64,000 nucleotides of DNA from Sabellastarte sp. h YS-2021. Taxonomy: Eukaryota; Annelida; Polychaeta; Sabellida; Sabellidae. Below are positions 31,520 to 42,700 of the stretch, one piece after another. Each line of letters begins with the position of its first letter. Position 1 is the first letter of the stretch. The stretch covers positions 24,680,614-24,744,613 of the forward strand of contig OZ024930.1 of NCBI GenBank assembly GCA_964017235.1, given 5' to 3'. The position numbers were made by a program, and so were the translations under genes. Below the pieces are notes generated by a model. It did no database searches, had not been told where the DNA came from, and saw only the letters and a list, made by a program, of their open reading frames with translations.

Positions 31520-33637
31520 GTATCCACCGGATAGCATCCGGTGGATACTATGGATTTGACTTCGTTACGCCTATGCCGCCGCCGCAGTGTGTAGAGAGAT
31601 TTCACCGTTACCGCTCTAACGAAAAAAAATATTATAGCTAGCCTTCTCAAATTTGCAGGATATATTCATAGCCATAAAATCTTGCCTGGGAATATTTTTG
31701 GCCTCATTTTGAAAAACAAGATGGCCGCCACGGGCGTTTTTCGACTTTAAACAAGGACTTTTGGTGGCCCTCTAGAGCAAAGGGTATTATAGGTAGAGAT
31801 TTCAAATTCGCAGGATATGTTCCTCATTATAAAATCTTGACTGGGAATATTTTTGGCCTCATTTTGAAAAACAAGATGGCCGCCACAGGCGTTTCTTTGC
31901 AGTCATGAAAAGTGCTTATATCTTCCTTATTATTGGTCCTAGAGGTTTGGGATGGTCCAAACTTAAAAGTGCTTATAACTCGCTTATTATTGGTCCTAGA
32001 GGTTTGGGATGGTAAACCAACCTATAGGAAATCATGGGCTGGGAATCTTTTGGTGTGGTCGGATTTGACCTTGGACCGCTCCTTGAAGGTCAAATGAGGA
32101 TAGCCAAACTTAAAAGTGCTTATAACTCGCTTATTATTGGTCCTAGAAGTTTGGGATGGTAAACCAACCTATAGGAAATCATGGGCTGGGAATCTTTTGG
32201 TGTGGTCAGATTTGACCTTGGACCCCTCCTTCAAGGTCAAACGAGCATAGCCAAACTTAAAAGTGCTTATAACTCGCTTATTATTGGTCCTAGAGGTGTG
32301 GGATGGTAAACCAACCTATAGGAAATCATGGGCTGGGAATCTTTTGGTGTGGTTGGATTTGATCTTGGACCCCTCCTTCAAGGTCAAACGAGCATAGCCA
32401 AACCTAAAAGTGCTTATAACTTGCTTGTTATAGGTCCTAGAGGTTTGGGATGGTAAATCAACCTATAGGAAATCATGGGCTGGGAATCTTTTGGTGTGGC
32501 CGGATTTGACCTTGGACCCCTCCTTCAAGGTCAAACGAGGATAGCCAAACTTAAAAGTGCTTATAACTCGCTTATTATTGGTCCTAGAGGTTTAGGATGG
32601 TAAACCAACCTATAGGAAATCATGGGCTGGGAATCTTTTGGTGTGGTCGGATTTGACCTTGGACCCCTCCTTCAAGGTCAAACGGGGTTAGCCAAACTTA
32701 AAAGTGCTTGTAACTCGCTTATTATTGGTCCTAGAGGTTTGGGATGGTAAACCAACCTATAGGAAATCATGGGCTGAGAATCTTTTGGTGTGGTTGGATT
32801 TGACCTTGGACCCCTCCTTCAAGGTCAAACGGGGATAGCCAAACTTAAAAGTGCTTATAACTCGCTTATTATTGGTCCTAGAGGTTTAGGATGGTAAACC
32901 AACCTATAGGAAATCATGGCCTGGGAATCTTTTGGTGTGGTCAGATTTGACCTTGGACCCCTCCTTCAAGGTCAAATGAGGATAGCCAAACTTAAAAGTG
33001 CTTATAACTTGCTTATTATTGGTCGTAGAGGTTTAGGATGGTAAACCAACATACAGGAAATCATGGGCTGGGAGTCTTTTGGTGTGGTCGGATTTGGCGT
33101 TGGACCCCTCCTTCAAGGTGAAACGAGCACAGCCAAACTTAAATGTGCTTATAGCGCGCTTATTATTGGTCCTAGAGGTTTAGGATGGTAAACCAACCTA
33201 TAGGAAATCATGGGCTGGGAATCTTTTGGTGTGGTCGGATTTGACCTTGGACCCCTCCTTCAAGGTCAAACGAGCATAGCCAAACTTAAAAGTGCTTATA
33301 ACTCGCTTATTATTGGTCCTAGAGCTTTGGAATGGTAAACCAAAATCTAGGAAATCATGGGCTGGGAATCTTTTGGTGTGATTGGATTTGACCTTTGGCC
33401 CCTCTTTCAAGGTCAAATGAGGATTGCCAAAATTAATGTTTATATCTTGTTTATTCGTATTCCTAGAATTTTGCAGTGTCACACCAACCTATAGGAAATC
33501 ATGGGCTAAGAATCTTTTGATATGGTCAGATTTCACCTTGGGCTTCTCCTTCAAGGTTAAGCGATGTTAGAATGGCTTTGGTGAGTTTTCTTCTGGTGGA
33601 TACAATTTGCATCGGTTCTCCGATGCGATAGGTCTAG
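31520..33637 (+). mobile_element. Helitron-like non-autonomous element with 147-bp tandem array
   Basis: The 5' end is a 13-bp palindrome, GTATCCACCGGAT, loop AGC, and its complement (31520-31548), followed by a GCCGCCGCC run and a conserved head with ATGGCCGCCA. About 11 units of 147 bp follow, each with AAGTGCTTATAACTCGC, TATTGGTCCTAGAGG, AAATCATGGGCTGGGAATC and GACCTTGGACCCCTCC. At the 3' end a hairpin GCATCGG-TTCT-CCGATGC (33609-33626) lies 7 nt before CTAG (33634-33637), which is followed by T. A hairpin a few nt before CTRR-T is the Helitron 3' signature. The layout resembles mollusc 'pearl'/HINE elements (family knowledge). No coding gene is present; frames inside are array artefacts. 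Confidence 0.75.
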
Positions 33638-35269
33638 TTTGGTTTCTATTTGAGGTGTCACTTGAAAGGTATTATATACATTTGTTTTGATAGCTGTTTA
33701 TGGTTTGGTATTGTCATCCAACCTTTGTATAATTATTCTTAAAGACAATAGTTTTATTTTAGGTATTGATATGGTCCGGTATAAATAGAAGGGACATGTA
33801 AGCTCCCAGGCAGATTGAATGTAGAGATAGAATTTTGAGAGAGAACAAAACATAATATATGAGTTAGAACACAGGCCAAATATTAGAGTATGAGATGAAA
33901 TTAGCAAAAGAATAATTCAGAATAGGAAATAAAATAGTAACTGATATTTAACATGGATATCGAGAAGAGACTTGTAATAGAGACTTTAATAAGAATTATA
34001 AAAGTGACATTGGATCATAATTATATGCAAAATTGTGTGATAACTGTTGAATAATAAATTGTTAATAAGTAAATAAGAACATCAAGAAGAACTCTTTTAC
34101 ACCCCCAACCAAACTATAACATAACCATGGTAATACTTTTAATCTTTTAATAGTTTGGGGTTTTAAACTAAGTGGGTGTTCCATAGCCTAAACCCATACA
34201 TGGATTTTCACCAAAAGTTAGAATATGTGTAACCCAAGAGGGTCTAGAGCTTATTAGCTTTTAGGATTATCTGGTTGCCATTGCAATATCTTTACAATTT
34301 TACGTCTTCAAGTACTTTTGGTACCTTACAGGTTAAATCCATACACAATTGTTCATCCCCAGAATAAATGAAATCTATAAGTTTCTCCCTGTTCTTCAAC
34401 GACATGAAAGTTCAAACATTTGACTGCATCTGGGGGGTTCTGTATACTTTGTTACATTTGAATTTGTTCCTTAGATTTTGGCAAACCTTGGAAAATGTTG
34501 TCCGATTTATTTGTACCTGTGGGTTTAATTTTCTGCCTGCCGAGGCTAGTTATTTTTTAAACTGGTTTGACTACAGTTAAACTGTAAAATGCTGCAAAAT
34601 AAACCCTGTGGCCTGTTGTTTACATTCTGTTAAAAATTTCCAGAAGAAAGTTTTATTTATTACATATTTGTCATTATTTGATCCTTGCGTTGAAATCAGA
34701 TTCTAGTTTATTACTTTCTTTTTGTGATAAATGAGATTTTCTGTGTAGTGAATGGAGGCATTGTAGGTGGAAATTGATATTCCTGTCTAGTGATCTTTTA
34801 TAGCTTCAAAATGTGAGTTTTAAAAGCTCAAACATTAAAGGTGAACTGACAGAAAATAGTGGGTAGTTTGCATGCATATCAAGTGAAGTGAAGTTTGTTA
34901 GGTGAAGTAATCAGGTGATAGATGATTTTTTCAATAAAAATAAATAAAAAACCAGCGATCTTGTGTTATGGTAAAGCATGTGACACCTGAATAGTTTATT
35001 GCTTGGTGTTAAATGTGAAAGAATGGGGTTTGTTTTTATTGCGAAAAATACACCTACCATTTCCTGACCATTGCTATATGTTGGTGCCATCCAACTCACT
35101 GGCCAACGTTGAGAAACGTTTTAAGGTACCTTAAGAGGCCAGTGAGTGACTGTTTTTTTTTTAAAAGATACCTTATCTATCGAGGATGAAAAGTTGTTCA
35201 AGGCATGCAAATCTGTCTGTTCGTCTGTTTGCTAGAGACATTATAAGGGAGGTACTCAGGTACCCCTAC
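33638..35269. other. Intergenic DNA including a dispersed repeat copy
   Basis: 34168-34310 is the second copy of the repeat at 31215-31375. The rest is AT-rich, with a run of AGAATA-type sequence at 33820-33960, and no supported gene. Confidence 0.4.
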
Positions 35270-36577
35270 CAAAAGTGTGAAAATTTCAACACTTTATCAC
35301 AATTTTCTCAGTGACTATTGCAGGGATTTCTCTCATATCTTGCATATATGTACTAGGCCAGAGGTAGATTCTCTTGTGTGAGTGTGAGACCTGGATCTGT
35401 CGTATTTTTTTTTAATAAATTTTTTTAATAATTTTTAATGCATTAAAATTCATGAAATCATGCATTAAATCACTTATAACTTGAAAAGTGTTGCATTTAG
35501 AGCATTTTATTAAAATATGTTATTCAGCTACTTTTTTCAGAGCTACAACATGGTGAGTAACTTGGGTCTCTGTCTCAATAGCTAAGTGAATAATAGCTAC
35601 TTTTGGGCTTTTCAGTAACTTCCATCATGAGTAAAATCACTTGTAACTTGAAAACTATTGCATTTAGAGAATTTCGTATAAATATGTTATTCAGCTACTT
35701 TTGGGTCAGCTATAACATAGTAAAATTTCAGACCTGTAGCTCATGGCATAGCTGAGTAATAGGTACTTGTAGGTTATCACTGTTGAGTAAATCACTTATA
35801 ACTTGAAAACTATTGCATTTAGAGTATTTTGTTTCAATATGTTATTCACCTATTTTCGGGTCAGCTATAACATAGTGAAGTTCCAGACCTGTGGCTATTG
35901 GCTAATTGCATAGCTGAGTAATAGCTACTTTGAAGTTCTCACTGTTGAGTAATTCAGTTGTAATTGGAAAACTATTGCATTTACAGAAATTTGTGTAAAT
36001 ATGTTATTCAGCTACTTTTGGATCAGCTATAACATAGTGAAATTACAGACCTGTAGCTCATGGCACAACTGAGCAATAGCTATTTTCAGGTACTGACTGT
36101 TGAGTAAATCAGTTGTAACTTGAAAAATATTGCATTTGGAGTATTTTGTTAAAATATGTTGTTCACCTACTTTTGGGTCAGCTATAACATAGTGAAATTA
36201 CAGACCTATAACTCATTGCATAGCTGAGCAATAGCTATTTTCAGGTTCTCACTATTGAGTAAATCAGTTGTAACTGGAAAACTATTGCATTTACAGTATT
36301 TTGCTTAAATATGTTGTTCACCTACTTTTGGGTCAGCTATAACATAGTAAAAATTCAGACGTGTAGCTCATTGCATAGCTGAGTAGTAGCTACTTTGAGG
36401 TTATCACTATTGAGTAAATCAGTTGTAACTTGAAAACTATTGCATTTAGAGTATTTTGTTTAAATATGTTATTCACGTAATTTTTGGTCAGCTATAACAT
36501 AGTGAAATTGCAGACCTGTATGTCATGGCATAGCTGAGCAATAGCTACTTTCAGGTTCTCACTGTTGAGTAAATCAT
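35270..36577. repeat. Tandem array, about 158-bp unit, related to the 133-bp satellite
   Basis: About eight units contain GAGTAAATCAGTTGTAACTT, GAAAACTATTGCATTTAGAG, ATGTTATTCACCTACTTTTG, GGTCAGCTATAACATAGTGA and CATAGCTGAGCAATAGC. Shared words (GAGTAAAT, ATTGCA, TCACCTACTTTTGG) and their order show kinship with the array at 11723-14530 and with 20080-20420. The array is cut at 36577 by a Helitron-like element and a partial unit resumes at 38128-38200. Confidence 0.8.
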
Positions 36578-38127
36578 TGTATCCACTGGATAGCCGTAGT
36601 ATGCAGAGAGATTTCACCATTACTGGCGCCGCCGCCGCAGTGTGTAGAGAGATTTCACCGTTACCGCTCTAACGAAAAAAATATTATAGCTAGCCTTCTC
36701 AAGTTTGCAGGATATATGAATAACCATAAAATGTTGCCTGGGAATATTTTTTGCCTCATTTTGAAAAACAAGATGGCTACCAGGGACGTTTATTCGACTT
36801 TAAACAAGGACTTTTGTTGGCCCTCTAGAGCAAAGGGTATTATCGGTAGAGATCTCAAATTCGCAGGATATGTTCCTCATTATAAAATCTTGACTGGGAA
36901 TATTTTTGGCCTCATTTTGAAAAACAAGATGGCCGCCACAGGTGTTTCTTTGTCAGTCATGAAAAGTGCTTATATCTCCCTTATTATTGGTCCTAGAGGT
37001 TTGGGATGGTAAACCAACCTGTAGGAAATCATGGGCTGTGAATCTTTTGGTGTGGTCAGATTTGCCCTTTGACCCCTCCTTCAAGGTCAAACAAGGATAT
37101 CGAAACTTAAAAGTGCTTATAACTCGCTTATTATTGGTCTTAGAGGTTTGGGATGGTAAACAGATATATAGGAAATCATGGGCTGGGAATCTGTTGATGT
37201 GGTCCGATTTGACCTTGGACCCCTCCTTCAAGGTCAAACGAGCATACCCAAACTAAAAAGTGCTTATAACTCACTTATTATTGGTCCTAGAGGTTTGGAA
37301 TGGAAAACCAACCTATAAAAAATCATGGGCTGGGAATCTTTTGGTGTGGTCAGATTTGACCTTGGACCCTGCCTTCAAGGTCAAACGAGGATAGCCAAAC
37401 TTAAAAGTGCTTATAACTCGCTTATTATTGGTCCTACAGGTTTGGGATGGTAAACCAACCTACAGGAAATTATGGACTGGGAATCTTTTGGTGTGGTCGG
37501 ATTTGACCGTGGACCCCTCCTTCAAGGTCAAACAAGGATAGTGAAACTTAAAAGTGCCTATAACTCGCTTATTATTAGTCCTAGAGGTTTGGAATGGAAA
37601 ACCAACCTATAGAAAATCATGGGCTGGGAATCTTTTGGTGTGGTCAGATTTGACCTTGGACCCTGCCTTCAAGGTCAAACGAGGATAGCCAAACTTAAAA
37701 GTGCTTATAACTCGCTTATTATTGGTCCTACAGGTTTGGGATGGTAAACCAACCTACAGGAAATTATGGACTGGGAATCTTTTGGTGTGGTCGGATTTGA
37801 CCGTGGACCCCTCCTTCAAGGTCAAACAAGGATAGTGAAACTTAAAAGTGCCTATAACTCGCTTATTATTGGTCCTAGAGGTTTTGGATGGTAAACCATC
37901 CTATAGGAAATCATGGGCTGAGAATCTTTTGGTGTGGTCGGATTTGACCTTGGACCCTGAAATCAAGGTCAAACGAGGATAGCCAAACTTAAAAGTGCTT
38001 ATAACTCGCTTATTAATGGTCTTAGAAGTTTGGGATGGTAAACCAACCTATAGGAAATCATGGGCTGGGAATGTTTTTGTGTGGTTGGATTTGACCTTGG
38101 ACCCCTTCTTCAAGGTGGAATGAGGAT
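36578..38127 (+). mobile_element. Helitron-like element, second copy, inserted in the 158-bp array
   Basis: It starts TGTATCCACTGGATAGC, where only the left arm of the 5' palindrome remains, and shows a duplicated GCAGAGAGATTTCACC head. It then follows the head of the copy at 31520 and carries about seven 147-bp units. Two neighbouring 294-bp blocks (about 37260-37550 and 37555-37850) are nearly identical, pointing to recent amplification of a two-unit block. The end runs directly into ATTGCATTTGCAGTATTT of the interrupted array. The 3' hairpin and CTRR are missing. Confidence 0.7.
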
Positions 38128-38200
38128 ATTGCATTTGCAGTATTTCTTTAAATATGTTTCAACCTACTTTTTACACTTAAACAGTTACCTTGTTACTTTC
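38128..38200. repeat. Resumed partial unit of the interrupted 158-bp array
   Basis: ATTGCATTTGCAGTATTTCT, AAATATGTTTC and ACCTACTTTTT are the continuation of the monomer cut at 36577. Confidence 0.6.
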
Positions 38201-39708
38201 CTTCATAATACCATTTGCAGGGCCTTTCCTTCATGATACCATTTGCAGGGTACAACTTTTTTGTCCTTCTGTCAGCTTCAGAATTTCTTTCGAACATGCT
38301 GTTCAATTACCATTTACTGTACTTCTGTACAGCACTTTCCCTGATAATTATGCTTTCCTCTCATTATCACCTTCACAAATCAAAAACACTCAGTCAGCTG
38401 ACACAGTGTCCATTCACGGGCACTCTCCTCTTGTTATAACTTTGGCTTTTCAAAAGGCCAGCAATATTAAATAAATTCAGTATTTCAAGTATGCAGTATT
38501 TGGATACATGTGGTGTGAGGCTTCCTGGCTTGCAGGCATATAAACAATACAATAATTTTTATTGCTTTACCATATGGCAGTCAAAAAGGTATAAAATTTA
38601 TGAAGTTGTGACAAAACATACATGTATTGTGCTTAGCTGAAAATGTTAGTAAATATGTATTCACAGTGCAGAAGACTCTCAGTAGAACCAGTGTAATTCA
38701 AAATAAAGGACAAGTAAAGTCATCTTTGACGTCACTGCATCAGAAAATGTGATATTTACTATATTTTTAGGTGAAAGTGGAAGGTTGCCATAAATAGAAC
38801 CAAAACTTGTGAATACTGGAGGTTTTATTTATACAGTCTGCTATATCTGCTGAATGCCTGATATCTTCTGTGGAAAGATTAAAAAAAAAAAACCTGACTG
38901 TGTGATAAAGGCCTAACATTGAGAGTAGAGCCTTATTGCATGCAAAAATACTGTTAATTAACAAGAAATTTGTTTAGTTTATGGTTGCTGGGGTCTGGAG
39001 GGGGGGGGGACAATCTTTGTCTCAACTAGATCTATTGTTTTATTTATTAGTGATGGACAGACGAAAGATGGGCAAGCTTTTAAAAAGTCCAGGTTTTCTT
39101 ATGCATTGGTGTGGAAATGGTTCCTAGATTATTATAAACTTCTACATATATGTGGATGGCACCTAAAATACTGTTCTACTAACACCTGTAAAAATACAGC
39201 ATATTCTGACATTGGAACCTCAAATCTGGTTTACTTAGAGCTACATTAAATAATAAATATAAACCACTTCCCCAGTCTACTGCATGTTCACTAGTAGGCA
39301 CATGAGGGAATTGATTCAAATTTGGCAAGTAATGTTGAGAGAGAACTGCTTTGGTAGGTATTAGAATCTTCATAAAGAAGATGAGGTAATTTTCTATAAA
39401 ACAGCAGAGGAGTACATTTTTAGAAAAATGAAAATGAAAGCATTAAATGAAATATCCTGATGCTAGAAGTTAGATAGTGTGAAGTGACATCCTAATTATT
39501 CAATAAATATTGTGCAAGTGGTACAATTGTGTGATCTAGAGAACAACACATTTTGCCTGGCAGTCCTGAGGTCAAGAGTTCATATTCAGTCAGGTACTTA
39601 ATTTGAAAAGCTGGTGGTTACTTTTCCATTAGTTAACACTTACAATACAGAATTCTTGATAAAACTGGTTCAGCCACTCAGTTCAGTTAAAAAATAATTA
39701 TGTTACAG
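38201..39708. other. Intergenic or intronic DNA upstream of the exons
   Basis: No supported gene. A direct duplication GGCCTTTCCTTCATGATACC-like lies at 38203-38245. 39500-39600 contains a degenerate tRNA-like head (GCAAGTGGTACAATTGTGTG followed by GGTCAAGAGTTCATATTC), which may be a SINE remnant on +. The host gene probably has further exons upstream that I could not identify. Confidence 0.35.
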
Positions 39709-42700
39709 GTGAAGATGGGGACCAGACTTTATCAGAAAGTAAACAAGAGAAGGAAGAAAAGCCATTCTCACTGCTGGAAATGTTTGGTTCTCATGAGGAA
39801 GAAAAGCCAGATGACACTGGTGAGTGTGTGTTTCCAACCAGCAGATTGCCGACACCCAGCACCTCTTATAATGGCTAAACTGGTCTGTCTAATTTTGTAA
39901 TGAACTTACACTTTGAAAAGACCAGTTATTCAAGGGTTAAGTACTAACCTACTTTAGGTGCTAAAGAACCTTTCTTAAGCACATATGTTACAATAAAACC
40001 ACAGACTAAATCATATCTTCTTATGATTTGGTATATGCACCAATTACAATTTTAATACTAGCCATAAATGCAAGTCTGTAAAGCAAACAGACAAATTTAA
40101 GGTTTTTTCCCACTGTTGCCAAGGTAGTCTCCCAAATGGCTTATCAGTGGGAAGCAGAGGTAAAGCACAGTTTCTGACATGCTTAAATTTGTTTTAGTTC
40201 TTTTGGTTATATTTGTGAAGATATGTCCACATGTTACTCATTTTAATTTGATATTTCATTTGAACCTGTTGAGTCTGAATTCTTATAACGGTGAACAGGT
40301 TATGAAACATCAACATTGGTTTGAATTTGTAAAACCTAAGAGGAGAGTACTTCACCATTTCATCCTTGATTATCATTTATTATATTTTTATTGTGCTATA
40401 ATAGCTTGCCATCTTGGACTCAATTTTCTTCTTGGGAAGCCACTTCTGACCCAGTCAGCTCAAGAAAATAGAGCTAATAATGTCCATCTGGAGCTCAGGA
40501 GAGCCCCACCCTACCTTCCTGCTGTATTGCAGCTGAGGGGTAAGGGCAAAATTCCAAATCGAAAGAGGAAGAATGCTATATGTCACAATCTGAGTAACAT
40601 CAGGACTGCTAATGCCACCTAGCAGCCAGCTTGGCCATTATAAGCTCTGCTTTCTTGAATTGATCTGGTCAGAAGCAGCCTCACGAGAACAGCACTGAAT
40701 CTCAGATGGTAAGTTTCTAGCTTGCAGGCTACATTTAATTATTGAAATGTTCAAATTAATCTGTTTTCATATATTGTTGAAGATACTGACATGCAATACC
40801 TGACATTGGCCAAAACGTTAGGTGCACCAGCCCTCTGGGGGTAAACATTTATAAAGACAGACAAGTTTTACTGGGGCATAATGTTTATTTTTCTTTATTG
40901 TAACAAATATCTACGGGTACAATCAGCTACATGAAAAATGTTTTTTTTTTAGTATGATGCTTATCAACAAAAAAAATATTCATTCTACCAGCTTCTGCAT
41001 ATGCTTCAAAAAGGTAAAATGTGTCAGAAAGCTAGAAAGTCTTTGAGTATTCTTACTGAAAAGGTTGAAAAAAAATAATAATTGTACAACTGAACCATCA
41101 CTTACACCAGATATTGCAAATCTGACAGACAGTGTAGAAAGATTCCACAGATGTAATCATAAATTACTTTAACTCCAACTTTGTGCATCATGCTCCAAAT
41201 TAGTGGAACAAGCTCCATGATCACATACAAAATGCAGCTTCTCTGTCATCTTTCAGGTGCAAATTAAAGACCTACCCCTTCAGCCAAACTACCCTCCATA
41301 CCTGTCCTCACTCTCTGGTGTCAGTCTGCTATATGTTTCTGGGTCCTGATGGTTTCCTTCTCTCTTTGTGGTTCTGGCTCCTTCGAGTCTGTCATATGAT
41401 GGAGATTAAGCTCTTTAAAGATACTCATTACATTATAAAAGTGGACCCAGATATTTACACTCACTGTTTGAAGTATACTTAAAATAACCTCAAAAGTAAC
41501 CTTTCTGTTTCTGTTAGTCACTGCTTGGTACTTACTTGTTCAAAGCAAAATTTATTTGTTATGCCATGTCACCCAATTGAAGCAACATCACCATTGATTG
41601 TCTTTATTAATTTGCTTGTCAGTTAACTGAGACAGTACTCATCTGTGAAGTGTTTTCACTAAGTCTGAAACAAAATACAGTGTTTAGTAGCTTTATGTCT
41701 TTTTTTGTGTGTGTGTGTCCTTTCGCTTTAGTGTCCTTAAGTGTTTTGGCTTTTGAATGGACATGTAAATCCCCAATTACACCAAACTGATACAATACAA
41801 TCTGCTATTGTATGATGCCTCTTTAAACTAAGCAAAATAGTGAAGGGTTTTTCAAATTGGATCAGAAATAAAAAAATTCTGGTAGCTTTAACTGGAGATG
41901 TACGTTGTGTGCTCTGGAGATACCTATCTGATATCTGGAGATACCTATCTGATAACAGTTTTGATAATTCTTCAAAATTAAACTTATTTTCTATGGCCTC
42001 CTATCACATCACTTTGATGCATATACACAAGGCATGGCACACCAATTTTGACTATGTTATCAGATCATCTCATATCCTTGTTGGTACGTGCAAGATTTTA
42101 CAGTAATCGGTCAGTACATACTGACTCTTTTCCTTAACTTTCTAGCGTATGTAAGTATGTTGGCTATTTCCCAGTAAATCAATCATTTTTATCTTTGGTT
42201 GCTTGGTTTCAGGGAAAATTATACCAGTGACTGCCCTCTTGTTGTTTTTTCGGTCAATCTTCCCTATCAAAAGGAGTGTTCTGTCATCTTTATTAGCATT
42301 CATTATTTCTGTAATCACTAACTCACAGTTGTCAGGAAATTGCAGTGATTTTCTTCTTGGTATCCTGATAATATAATGACTGGTAGCACCTGTATTGGCT
42401 TCTGATTCTTTAATCTTTCACACTTATGTGTCTCTGTGTTATCTCCACCTCTCTGACGTGAAGAGCTTCCTGAAATCGATACGATCATGATGTATAAGAA
42501 GATAGAGTAACACAATGATATTCTTCCAAATTATTTCATCTTAATTATACGTATTTTCTTTAGTCATAGTTCTCTGTTATTTATGAGGTGTCTCCAATTT
42601 TCTAAACATATCTGTTACTAATGAGGTCTCTCTTTCTCAGAGCTTGTTAGCACAGTAATTCAGCTAATCAACAAACTTCTACTTTAACTGATCTGGGCTT

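Noticed and set aside
31912-33482. Frames with repeated LLLVLEVWDG or KVKSDHTKRFPAHDFL
   Set aside because: They are readings of the 147-bp array and recur in the copy at 36966-37256.
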